Source of the DNA: Otatea glauca
Taxonomy: Eukaryota; Streptophyta; Magnoliopsida; Poales; Poaceae
Direction: 5' to 3'
Length of the DNA: 64,000 bases
Assembly: GCA_036346275.1 (NCBI GenBank)
Contig: CM070721.1
Location: 1,996,452-2,060,451, forward strand
The notes under the pieces are model-generated. The model was not told the DNA's origin, made no database searches, and worked only from the letters and a program-made list of their open reading frames with translations. Made by a program: the position numbers and the translations under genes. Of this stretch, positions 11,801-22,970 are shown piece by piece. Within the stretch, counting starts at the first letter, position 1. Every line of letters begins with the position of its first letter.

Positions 11801-12814
11801 TCTTTTATAGAGGCTCGAAGGCGGTTGGGCGAAGAGGTCGCGCGAAAAACCGAGAAGCGACGTCGGCGCGGGAGAGAGGCAGAGAGAGGGGAAGAAGAAG
11901 GCGCGGCTGGGTCGCGGACGCTTGGGGGCGAGCTGGCAGCGGCTGTCGGCTGAGGTGTCTCACTGACAGCCCGGGCCCACATGTCAGCGAGAGCGAAAAA
12001 GAAGTCTGGCGAAGCCTCAGGACAGAACGGAGTTTCAACGACGTTTTTGACGGTCAAAACGACACGAAATTTTATAAAATTTTTACCACAGGTCGGCAAG
12101 GATATTACCAGCCTCCTGAAAAATTTTCGCTATTTTATGATGCATGCAGATGTTTAGAAAATTCTGACAGTGCAACAGTTGCTGCATTGCCCATTCGGTT
12201 TTTCTTTTAATTTGCGATTTAAATGAAGTGATTATTTTACAAAACTTTTTATTATAGTCTTAAATGATATTATACACCTTCTGTAAAAATTACAGACTTT
12301 AATTATTATTATTTAATTTTTACAAATTCTGACATTACTATTTTCCAGATTATTTATTCACTGTTTTTGAATTTTTAAAATTATAAAATGAATTAGTAAA
12401 TTCTTGATATTTTTACTGAAGGTTGATACTGTTTTGATGTCAGCAAGATAAAGATTTTTGGTCAGGATGACTTATAGATATTTTTACCAAATTGTTTTAC
12501 CATTTTACCCTGAGATATTTACTCATGATTATCTTTGATGAATTATTATTTTTACTAATTCAGCTTACCAACCGACTTAAGCAAGCTGAGGAGAGCCCTC
12601 AGATATTTATGGGGACTTTGGTAAATTCTTGTTGAATTAACATTTTTATTTTTTACCATTTTCTATTTACCATATTCTTTGTTTCACTTCCTTGCATTAA
12701 AGAAAAGCCAAAAGAATATACAGAAAATCCAGAAATTTCAGAAATTTCGAAAATAATACACAAAAGATTTTTATTTCATTTTTCTTTATTTTATAATTTT
12801 TTGAGGCTGTTACA
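8857..12814 (-). mobile_element. Solo L-family LTR F, reverse orientation, TSD GTCAT
   Basis: A 3958-bp LTR reads TG...CA on either strand. Its minus-strand 5' end is TGTAACAGCC and its 3' end is CCCCCTTACA-like. Perfect 5-bp target duplications GTCAT lie at 8852-8856 and 12815-12819. It carries the conserved block inverted (about 9540-10080) and a GC-rich island at about 11000-11950. It is about 1.45 kb shorter than G and H, so it has internal deletions. ORFs in the GC island are chance ORFs. Confidence 0.92.
11802..11809 (-). promoter_or_regulatory. Putative TATA box in L-family LTR F
   Basis: The minus strand reads TATAAAAG about 1.0 kb from the LTR 5' end, at the edge of the GC-rich island. 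Equivalent TATA motifs lie in copies E (43869) and H (32539). Confidence 0.5.
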
Positions 12815-13154
12815 GTCATACCATTTGGCGAAAATAGGGTATCCTGGCCGTTTACTCTGTCAGACGTTCTTAATTGCGCAATTAGGGTATTTTTGCTATA
12901 CCGTTTGGCAAAAATACCATTGTCGCCGAACCATCTGGCTACTACCTAATTTTCGCCAACCCGTACGGCGACGTAGTATTATTTTTGTAAATTTTTTAAT
13001 CCGCGTATTAATATCACAATTACTTTTAAAAAATGTATTATTTAAAAAAATTCAAGAATCACCTCCTTCGTCAAAACAACAACCCGGAAAGCAGTAGGAT
13101 ATAATAGTAGTTTCTTACATGATCGATCCTGTAAGCATTATAGGATCAGAACGC

Positions 13155-13455
13155 CCTTGTTCCACTACTACTGATTGTAGTAGTATTTCATTTGATGGGG
13201 CTTGTAGTACTATTTGCAAGCCGATCGTAAGACTGTTACCAAACTTACACCGCGGACCATTAAAAAGTTCAAATTCCCAAAGAATATCTTTTTCTTTCTT
13301 TTTTGTTCAAACATTGGCTACATCAACTGCTTTGTGTGCCTTCACGAAAAGAATTAGGTTCCATTGGTCTGGGATTGTTGGTTGCTTTAATTTTGGTCTT
13401 TCGAAAGCTGACAGTATTCTGCGTGTACAGATTTAACCTGGGGCCCTTAAAAACA
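13155..13455. repeat. Duplicated block 1 (partner at 35088-35375)
   Basis: About 300 bp is similar to 35088-35375. Shared stretches include ACTATTTGCAAG, CATTAAAAAGTTCAAA, GCCTTCACGAAAAGAA and TCTGGGATTG, and both end in GGGGCCCTTAAAAA. One copy lies between the MITE and the CACTA element on the AP1 side, the other next to AP2. No convincing coding frame is conserved. It is either part of an ancestral segmental duplication that included the protease genes or an unrecognised repeat. Confidence 0.8.
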
Positions 13456-13579
13456 GGACAGGTTCCATCAACTTTGGATCTGTACTAATCTTCCTTTTGA
13501 AATTTGATGTGTATCACTTTGCATGTATCTTGCCGACAGCTTGCGATAACTGACACTACTACAGAATAGGTCATCCTTG

Positions 13580-13675
13580 CCGGCATATCACTGCCGGTTG
13601 GGACCGAGCCGACAGTGATAACATATCACTGCCGGTTCGAAACTTAAGTTGGGGGGAGATCTTATCACTGTCGGT
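13580..13675. repeat. CACTA 5' subterminal repeats
   Basis: Repeated TATCACTGCCGGTT and its complement AACCGGCAGTGATA are transposase-binding-type subterminal repeats. They are interrupted by the solo LTR at 13681 and continue at 19098-19320. In CACTA elements such arrays flank the genes on both sides. Confidence 0.85.
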
Positions 13676-13680
13676 TCATG

Positions 13681-16600
13681 TGTAACATCCCGAAAAATGG
13701 AATAATATAAAAATTCATATTTTGAATTTGAATATCTTTGTTTCTGATTTTTCCTGACATGATTGGAATTTATTTGGATTTCTTTGAAATTTTGTATTGA
13801 ATGAAAAATCAATCAAATACAATTAAGGAATGGATAATGGTAAAAAGCTAAAATGGTAAAAGTAAAAATTTGGAAAAATTACCATGGAACCATACCATGC
13901 TGGTAAGTCAGTAAAATCAACAAGTAAAATTTTTATGCACAGAAAAGTGGGTAAATAATTGAATGACACCTCTTTTTGACTAAAAACAGTACAAGCCAGA
14001 ATTAATGAAAAATATTCTAAGTTTATCCGGATCTGGAAAAATTACCACAACACCCTCATGGTAGATTTTATCTCTGGTAAAAATATCAGGATTTGATCAT
14101 GTCGGCAAATCCCTCTAATAATTCAAAAATAGAAACAATTAAAAACTAGAAATCCTAATGTCAGAATTTTTATAAAATATTCACTTGAGGTTTTGACTTG
14201 AAATTTTTGTGGAGATATACTTAAGACAAAATGAATACCTATAAAAAGTTTAGAAAATAATTAATATGATTTACACCCCTAAATAAATAGAATACCGAAA
14301 TTCAAATCCTGTACAGTCCACAGTGTTAGAATTTCTAAAATTTAACCATGCGGTATTTTAACCTCAAATTTTCACTGGACATTAGAAACTACCAGTAGAG
14401 GTCAGTCAAAAAGTTTCATAAAATTAAACGGTGATTTGATAGTGATTTTAGTGCTCACATGGAGCTGTCTGCGTGAAGTTTATCTCCTCAGCCGAGTTCT
14501 TTCACTGCCATGTGGGCCCCAGTCGCAGTGACCGTGAGAACTCACTGGAAGTACCCCCCACTGGCCGCTGGCCCCCGAACCCGCTGTCAGCGGTAGGCTT
14601 CATCTCCCTCTCCTCTTTTCCTCTCTCCCGACCGAGACGCCGAAGCTCTCTCCCGATGCTTCACGCGGTCGCGCTCTCCCCTCGCTGAATCGTCGCGTCA
14701 GTGGCGCCGGCCTCCGCTCAATCGTTGCCACGAACGTCCTCGCTTCACTGCCGCCATGCCCTGCTCTTCTATTCCTTCGTGCCAAGCCCCTCCGCACCGG
14801 CTAATGCTCGCGTCACTCTGATCGCCAAGCACAGAACCGAACCCGATTTCGTGTGCACGTGCGAGCACTGGCAAGACTCATGTAAACCGGCTCCGAATAC
14901 TTGTGTAGCTTCGCAGTAGTCGTTCTCTCCTTAGCCATTCGCCAGCTCGAGCTCAAGGACCCAAAACACTGTTCTTCCTCGCCATGGCCGTAGAAACCCG
15001 AAAAAAAGGGGAGAAAGCAATCCGCCCCAATTAGTGAACCATTTTTCAATTCCTCAGGCTTGAAGCACCATTGGGATGCCCTGATTACTCCTTGCCTGTC
15101 AATCGCAACTCCGGTTAGTTGAATCACCGCCGCCGCACGCACCCTTCTTCCCCGATCCAGGCGCACGTCGGCAGCCCGCTCCAGTCACCCTCCGGATCAA
15201 CCAAACGGTAAAATAGAACCCCTAACACTCCCTTGTGCTCACATTGTTGCCCATTCGAACTGAAACGCTGTTCTTCTTCTTCTCCGGCGAGTCTACACCA
15301 TTTCCGCCGCCTCTCACTGGTGTTGGCCCTCTCCGGTGACTGCCGACCGACGCCAAGGCCTCCTCTAGCTGCGCCTCATCTCCTTGGAGCTCATTCCACC
15401 GATGGAGCCCCTTTCCCGGTCACCCCTCGCCGCCGACAGCCACCGCGTCGACCTCCCCTGCCCGGTCTCGTTGATAGGTAGGTCCCACCGGTCAGTCTAA
15501 TGAGGCAGCCCAGTTCAAACCCAAAAAGGCGCTTTCCAAATGCAGAAGGCGTAATTCTGTTTTCCAGTAAATTCTTTAAATCGGTCCAAAATGCAAACAA
15601 TCATATCTTGCGCATTTCAACTCCGATTTAAGTGAAATAAATTTCTATATTCATATAAAATCTAGTGATTTCAGAATATGCAATAACATTTTGAAAATGT
15701 TCACTGGGTAAATTTGAAGTTCAAATTTGAAAGAAAGGGCTAAAAACACACTTCATATTAAAATGTTGTAAATAAACTCAAGCTTGAAGGGAACTAATTT
15801 TAGGGAAATACTCATGTTTCCAGAAGTTCAAATATATAAAAATATTTAAATTTCATTTATGTTTGAATTACTTTCTATTAAAGATTGTATTCAATGTATT
15901 AGAAATTCAAATAAACATAGTTTGAATAAAAGAAATATGGAATAAGTAAAAATTATTTCTAAATATTTCCATGGCAGTAGAATACCTTAATATGCCAAAA
16001 TAATTAATAAATTAATTTGATTTGAATTATCTCGAAAAGTATGAAATGACTTAAAACATAAAGTGCATGTATATATGTATAGAAAGTTGAATAGTTAAAA
16101 CATAGGTCAAATCAATTCAAATGATCACCAAATCAGTTTTGTTGTACTCCTAAAATTGCAAGGATCTCAGATATAAAATAATATTTAAAGTTTACTATAT
16201 GAAACAGTTAATGTTTAATAGCCAAAGAGTAAATACTTGTAAAATAGGAATAGCTATAATTATCACAAATAAACTCTAAATTTGACGAAACCAAATCCAA
16301 CATCCTTGAAAAATAGTAATCTTACTGTTTATACAAAAATACCTTATGTTTGTTCTAGGTTGAAATAAAATAATGTCAGACCCTAATGATCACTTATAGA
16401 AGAAATACTTCGGATAGAAGCCAAATATCACAGAACTAGTTTTAAAATGTTGTTAGAGTCATGACCTGTCAATGCCTGAAAAATGAGTAGATTATCTTGC
16501 ACGGTGTAGTCGCAATCTAATATAAAAAACTGAACCCTTAGCGAGTAGTAAATTGAACTATCAAGCTTTTTCATCGATCCGTAGAACCTCTCGTCTAAAT

Positions 16601-19092
16601 GCAAAAACTATGGAAATCAGTTTAGAAATGATATTTAGGATATGGTCTATCATATTCTAGAAAAATACTTCCTTTACAACTCACTTTTCAATTAAATCAT
16701 GGTAGCTGAATACCCCTAAAAAGTATGTTTGTCATAACTTTTAATGTCACATAAGCGTTTTCAACTAAGAAAATAATGTCTCGTCCAAAAGCTAAAATGT
16801 ATGAAATCAGCTTAGAAGTGTTATTCAAGGTATAGGTTATCTAATCCCGAAGAAATAATTTGATTTCGTCATGTTCTGCATATAAACCTTATAGTCGAAT
16901 AATCCTTAGTTTTATGTTTAGCGAACCTTACCGCAATCGGAATAAGTGAACCTTGTAAAAACAAAGTTTATAACTAACATATTTGTATCACCAGAACCTT
17001 CTTAAAAACCATGAACAAATCTAGTAACCTAGCTTAATAGATCCAACTTATTCGAAAACCCTTCTTGTGCAAAATCGCTTAAGATTAAGTGCTATTTGCA
17101 TAACCCTAACTTTAGTTAGTATTTTAATTCTTTTAATCCAAATAATTTTAGCATCTATAATTCGAAGTTATAAATGCAAGAATTCATATTTTTAGCCTCT
17201 TGAATTCGTAAATCAAGAAAAGATAATCTATAAAAGAAACGTGTCTTGTACATAATAAAAGTCATTAAGTATATAAATGTGTGTTTATCTAAATCATGAG
17301 ATCTTGAAATCACATAATCCAAACCCTAAAGCGTCCCTGTTTTCTGTAATGTATCTTTACTTGATTTTCTGTCTGTCTTCTTTTTGCCCTTATTAAAGTT
17401 GGATATTTGCTATATTTCGGTTGAACGACGTGTAGAACCCGATGTCGCCGTTTCATCGTCGACTTCATCTTTTGCGACCTCGTCTTCACCGTAAGCAATG
17501 ATTAAGCAAGGAAAGCACCCCTTTGACCATATTGATCCCAGTATTTTACATTTCCTTTTGTTCATCAAATTGTTTCATGCATGCGTTTAATTATGTAAAA
17601 TTTGCTATTTTGGTGGTATTGGTAGATATACCTGTTGTTTCATGAAACTCCTTGATAATTATGCACATGTGAACCTTGATAACCATAGAATAAGGCTTGA
17701 CAATACTTAATGTCATCTTGGGTATATGCGATCATATAAATCCTGCTTAGCCATGCTTGTTTAGCAAGGAGTCAGATGATCATGATTAAAACTTGAAATG
17801 TTTTATATGGAACCTAAATGGTCCTTTTTGGGAAAATGGTTGCTGGTAATTTGCTAAAAACCCCAAAATAAAACTATGGTTTGACGCGGGCGATTATTGG
17901 CAATAGCCGGATGTGCAGACGGATTTGCACGTAGTGTAGGGTGGAGTATCGCCCGTGTCGGATTAAGGACCGAGCAATGGGACGGTAGATCCAAGATTTC
18001 CGTACAACCACGAGGGCTTGTATGGGCGGGTCTTAGCCTATTAAGTTGTTTAGATGTGGCTTTGCACCTATGGAAGGCGGGAGATTGCACAGGCATTCCG
18101 GTCAGGTCTGTCTGTAGGGGTTTCTACATACCAATGCAGCGGTGTATGCCTTGCCCTGGACAGAGACGTGGTGTGTGTGTGATAAATGTGGATCCACGAC
18201 TTGGGTGAGTGTCTCTGTCTTCAGGGCGAGGGTTAATGTCCCGGGCTGGTGTAAAGCCACGTCTAGATAATGTAACGGCTCTATATGATCTCCTTGCCGA
18301 CACACCAAAGGAAGTGTGTTAATTGATCTGGCGAAAAGGTTGATCATTCCTTGTGGGTAAAGTTGTACACATCTGCAGAGTGTAAATCTAATCGATTAGC
18401 CGCGTTCGCGGTCAAGGACACTTGGAGATGTTATTCCATGTTAGAGTCTTTGGTATTTTCTAAAATGGGTTTGGTCTGAACTTGTTTTTAGCAACTGTTG
18501 TTTTATGTCGAAGGGCTGACATTGATGGACCTTATGGTTTGGTTTATTTCAAACTCACGTCATGGAGGACTGTGAGTATTACTTACTGTTGTATCTATTT
18601 TATGATCAATCAACTTGCTTTTATAAATTCCGTTTGCAAATGATAACTTGTTTTACAATTCAATTTCACTTTATGCAAAATTAATCAGATCGACTTTTCC
18701 TTTGAAATGGCTGCATATATTATAGGTTTTGCTCAAGTCTTCTTGAGTACGTAAAGTACTCACCCTTGCTTAATTATTATTTTAGGTGGATGAGTTAGCG
18801 AGGCTTGAGTCTCTTTTAAATCGCAGTTGCGGGATCTCCTTCGTCGTGTTCTATCTGGAGTTTATGCCTTGTCAGTTGCCTGTGGGTCGGATGGGCAAAC
18901 TACAAGATAATATTTCTTTTGCTGCTTTATTCTCTGAGTTGTAGCTTTTCCTTTATGTATTAGTATCCGCTGTAATTAATTGTGGTGTGGTTGTGATTCC
19001 AATTGTTGTAAACATGTGAGTGCTAGCTACTGATCCAGGGAATAGCACATTAATCACATGGAGGTTCCTGTTCATCAGAACGGGGTCTCACA
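13681..19092 (+). mobile_element. Solo L-family LTR G, 5412 bp, TSD TCATG
   Basis: This complete LTR runs from TGTAACATCCCG to GGGGTCTCACA, flanked by perfect TCATG duplications (13676-13680 and 19093-19097). The CACTA subterminal repeats continue on both sides, which proves the insertion. A GC-rich island lies at about 14480-15480. AT-rich sequence follows, then the conserved block (17874-18420) and the hairpin GAGTAC-GTAAA-GTACTC near 18746. No long ORF is present. At 5.4 kb this is at the extreme of plant LTR length. Confidence 0.95.
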
Positions 19093-19097
19093 TCATG

Positions 19098-19320
19098 CAA
19101 CCAACCGGCAGTAAAAAGCAAGATATCACTGCCGGTTTGAGACAAGAACCGGCAGATATATATCACTGCCGGGTCGTTATTAAACCGACAGTGGTACTTG
19201 AATTTTCATCGCCGGTTTGAGACCAGAACCGGCAGTGATATGATTTTCCCGCGCAATATGATTTTCCCACGCAGTCCGAGCTTATCACTGCCGATTCTGC
19301 GTAGAACCGGCAGTGATAAG
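19098..19320. repeat. CACTA subterminal repeats, continuation
   Basis: At least six copies of the ACCGGCAGTGATA motif occur in alternating orientations. They continue the array cut at 13680 by solo LTR G and lie upstream of the transposase. Confidence 0.85.
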
Positions 19321-19325
19321 TCGTT

Positions 19326-19332
19326 TATATAA
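19326..19332 (+). promoter_or_regulatory. Possible TATA box of the CACTA transposase
   Basis: TATATAA lies immediately after the subterminal repeats and 594 bp upstream of the transposase ATG. That ATG is directly preceded by TTGTAG, consistent with a 5' UTR intron ending there. Confidence 0.4.
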
Positions 19333-19925
19333 CTGAGACCCCTGCCTCCCGACCGATCGAGCAAAGGCAGAGAGGCGCTCTGTCTTTGCTCGATTTGTAG
19401 ATTGCGACGATTTGCTACTGAAAAATCTATTAAAATTCATATTGTACTTCTTTTCGAGGTTAGTAATTTGATCTCTATTTTTGTAAATAATAAAAAATTG
19501 CCACATGGATATTTACATAATGAAAAAAGGTTCATGTATTTTCAAATTTTGAAATAATAAAAACTTGTTAGATGGATATTTGCCTAATGAAAAAATGTTG
19601 ATGTATTTTAATGTACTCAAAGTATATCCTAAGTATTTACAATTTTTTTCAAATTTTTAAATAATAAGAAATTGCAAGATGGATATTGACGCAATGACAA
19701 AAGATAGATATATTTTAATATAGTCCAAATCTATCCTAACTATTTACAATTATTTTCATTTTTTACAATACTAAAAGATTGCTACATGGATATTTACATA
19801 ACGGAAAAAGATTGATGTATTTAATATAGTCAAAATTGTTACATAGGTTTTTAAATCTAATCGTTTACAATTATTTGTTATTTGCAATTATATGCTTATG
19901 TAATGTTTGATTTAATCAATTGTAG

Positions 19926-21275
19926 ATGGACCGAAGGTGGATGTATGACACGGACCGTTGCGGGGCAGAGTTTTTTAATGGTGTGAGTTATTTTCTAAAC
20001 GTGGCTGCGGCGCACAAGTCGAAGAATCTAGCGGACTACATGTGTTGTCCATGCGTTGATTGCAAAAATCAGAAGCTGTTTTCTACCATAGAGTCGATAC
20101 GTGCACACTTGCTTCGAAGAGGTTTCAAGGCTGGCTATACCTATTGGACCAAGCACGGCGAAGATGAGATTGTACATGAAGGGCAACACATTGCTAAAGA
20201 TGATGGAGACAATGATATGACAGCAGTCGAAGATACGTTTGTCGATAGCCACGACGACGATCTGGATCAAATGTTGCGTGATGGGGAGGGAGACTTCACG
20301 AGTGAAAGAGAGTTTCAAAAGTTCCAACATATGGTACAGGACTCCACAGCACCATTGTACCCAGGCTACAAGGAGGAGCACAAAAAATTGCAGACCGTGC
20401 TTACACTACTGCAGTTGAAGGCAAGCAATGGTTGGTCCGATAAGAGCTTCACTGAGCTGTTATGTCTCTTGGGGGATTTGCTTCCAGAGGGTAACGTGTT
20501 GCCTACAAGTACGTACCAGGCCAAGCAGGTTGTCTGCCCGTTGGGACTGGAAGTACAAAGGATACACGCATGTCCAAATGATTACATCTTGTATCGCAAT
20601 GAGTTTGCGGACTTAGATGGCTGTGCTGTTTGCAAAGCAAAGCGGTATAAGGGCAACGATGATGACATCAATAACGACGATGTCGGGGTGAAGCGTAAGA
20701 AGATGAGATCCCCCCGTAAGGTGGTGTGGTATTTTCCTATAATTCCTCGTCTGAATCGATTGTTTGCGAACAAAAGGCATGCCCAATTGCTACGATGGCA
20801 CGCCGAAGAGCGTAAGAAGGATGGAATGCTCAGACACCCTGCTGACTCTGTGCAATGGAGGAACATCTACAGAAAATATAAGAAGCACTTTGCATATGAT
20901 GTGAGTAATATAAGGTTCGGATTGAGTACGGATGGGATGAATCCTTTCGGCAACATGAATAGTCATCATAGCACTTGGCCGATAACTCTATGTGTCTACA
21001 ACCTTCCTCCTTGGCTTTGTATGAAGCGGAAGTACATTATGATGCCACTACTGATCCAAGGGCCCAGGCAACCTGGCAACGATATCGATGTGTACCTCAA
21101 ACCATTGGTTGAAGATCTTCTAATCTTGTGGAACGATAGAGTACAGGTATGGGATGAGTATAAAAGAGATAACTTTATCCTACACGCATTGTTGTTCGTA
21201 ACCATCAATGATTACCCTGCCCTTGGTAACCTGTCGGGCCAGACGACAAAAGGCTTCAATGGATGCGTCCAGTAA
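19926..21275 (+). pseudogene. CACTA transposase, TNP2 type, C-terminally truncated
   Basis: A 449-residue open frame. Residues about 3-80 form the transposase-associated domain (RRWMYDTDR, then the Cys motif MCCPCVDCKNQ and a TYWTKHGE end). An acidic linker follows at about 85-125. From about residue 310 the TNP2/Transposase_21 region begins, with LSTDGMNPFGNMNSHHSTWP carrying the first catalytic Asp, then LPPWLCMKRKYIMMPLLIQG and NDYPALGNLSGQTTKGFNGC. The frame then stops. Family members continue for several hundred residues with the rest of the catalytic core, which is missing here through an internal deletion. The protein would act in the nucleus on the element's ends, but this copy should be inactive. 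Confidence 0.88.
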
Positions 21276-21295
21276 TTATATGGTACAACTAGTCG

Positions 21296-22290
21296 TTGGC
21301 TCAAGCAGATTCTGCTCAACTAGATGCTCTGGCGCAAGGTCTAAGATGGAAGTTCGTTATGGGAAAACCGCTGGTTGAACCAGCTCATTTCGACAACCTT
21401 ACAACACAACTGCGGCGCGTCCATCAGTGGTACATGCAGCAGTCCAACGATGGTATGGAGGCGTTCGCAGTCAGATACACAGAGCAAGATTTCCACAATG
21501 GGGATAACATCTGCTGGGTTCTTTTCACGGAGCTATATATGTTGTACCGGCAAGATGCCCTAGACGTGAATATACTTAGACTATGGACTTTGTAAGTCTA
21601 TCCGTATATCGTTGAGCATTTTTGTTCTGTTTAATTGCATGTCTAACTTCTTTCTTAAGTAGAATAGAGATACAGACATGTAGAAGAAATAACAATGACA
21701 ATCTAGCATTCCTAGATCCGGGGCTCGTCAACGAGAAGCTTGTGAACGACAATCATAGTACGTTGAAGACTATTTATTTAATACTTTTTTGAAGCTACAA
21801 TACAAAACCTCCATACTTTTACCCTATAACTTCAAGTATGTATCTCCTTACTTCTAATATCGTTTTACTATTTTTGCGTAACACGTACGATGTGGGAGTA
21901 ATTGACTACGTTGACATATATGTGCAGGTTTCACTGGGTCCTCGTCATCCAGAGGACTTTTGTCTTGGACTCCAGGAGAAAACAAACTAATCTGTACCAA
22001 GACCTTTGGGACATGCTGAACAGGTAAACTCGATCGTTGCGTTATTACTCTAGCAAAATTCCATTCTATTGCATTTAAGTTTAATTACTATTCAAAATCA
22101 TTCACAGGGCTTTCGCATAGTACTGCAAGAAAAGTGTTCGGTATCGTCCATACAGGAAAATTTTTGAAATAATAAATGACTTTCCATGCATGAGGCAGGA
22201 CCCCGGAAACAATTTATGTGCATACTATGTATGTACAAATATGCATTCAATTGTCACGGAGAGTGTCGGCTATAACGAAGCCATGGTACG
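21296..22290 (+). pseudogene. Ulp1 (C48) cysteine-protease-like exons of the CACTA element
   Basis: An open segment at 21296-21591 (motifs HFDNLTTQLRRVHQWYMQ and QDFHNGDNICWVLFTELYML) ends at a GTAAGT donor. A second exon begins at 21663 (IEIQTCRR...FLDPGLVNEK). A third region near 21928-22030 holds HWVLV...VLDSRRKQTNLYQDLWDML, with the catalytic His and Asp. A fourth, near 22110-22290, holds QDPGNNLCAYYVC with the catalytic Gln and Cys. An in-frame TAG interrupts the fourth exon right after AFA. Grass CACTA elements often carry such a SUMO-protease-like second gene. It lies only about 20 bp after the truncated transposase, so the intervening part was deleted. Confidence 0.8.
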
Positions 22291-22794
22291 TAATTACACA
22301 TTGATGCCTTTTTTCATTTAACAAATATCATTATTAATTAACTTCATTTTTTCTTCAAAAAAATAGCGCTCAAAGCGAGAACCAATAAGTTATTGTGAAA
22401 TTATAGCAATTCAAGAGCAGATATAGCAATGATGAGAAGCAAGCGACGAGTTCCACGAGTAGCCTCATCGCCCTCATTCCTTCGACCTAGATGCGTGACA
22501 TGTCTACTTTGACTCTTTGTATTGTAGTCCTTGCAAAATCAAAGCGAATGGGATGAGATGTAGTCGAGCTACATTAATTGTAAACAAATCATTGTAAAAA
22601 CAAAATATTGTGATGCTTAATTTAATATATTTGAATTATGATTTTAACGATGCTTCATATATACATGGATATATTTGAATTATGATTTGAACGATGCTTT
22701 ATATACTACATATGGACCTTTGTATAAACAATTGTATAAAAATATATATATTGCACAAAAATATGCAAGCTTATTGTTATGCGGTTCTTGGAGA

Positions 22795-22970
22795 AAACCG
22801 GCAGTGATATGTACATATCACTGTCGGATTATGGTACAACCCGGCAGTGATAGTTCGACATCACTGCCGATTTTATGTATAACTGATAGTGATAATTATC
22901 ATCACTGCCGAATTTTGGTTTGATCCGGCAGTGATAGTTCAATCCTGTTGTAGGTAGAACCGGCAGTGAT
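22795..22970. repeat. CACTA 3' subterminal repeats
   Basis: Copies of ACCGGCAGTGATA and variants occur in both orientations downstream of the Ulp1-like exons. They mark the 3' side of the element. The outer terminus is missing. Confidence 0.85.

Larger units (their letters stand above)
8571..13052. mobile_element. Foldback MITE with 11-bp TSD, split by solo LTR F
   Basis: The left arm (8571-8856) and right arm (12820-13052) are long inverted repeats of each other, sharing for example a run of T/A, then AAAAGTAATTGTGATATTAA, and ATTTTCGCCAAATGGTATGG. The 11-bp direct repeat CAAGAATCACC lies outside both ends (8560-8570 and 13053-13063). Without the LTR the element is about 520 bp and nearly all palindrome. 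An 11-bp duplication suggests a Mutator-like or foldback class. The solo LTR F sits near the centre of the palindrome. Confidence 0.85.

Noticed and set aside
11110..11953. ORFs of 147 and 156 codons on the plus strand
   Set aside because: They lie inside the GC-rich island of solo LTR F, are not conserved in frame in the other L copies, and have no recognisable domain.
13119..13436. 105-codon ORF in duplicated block 1
   Set aside because: The frame is not preserved in block 2 and there is no known domain.
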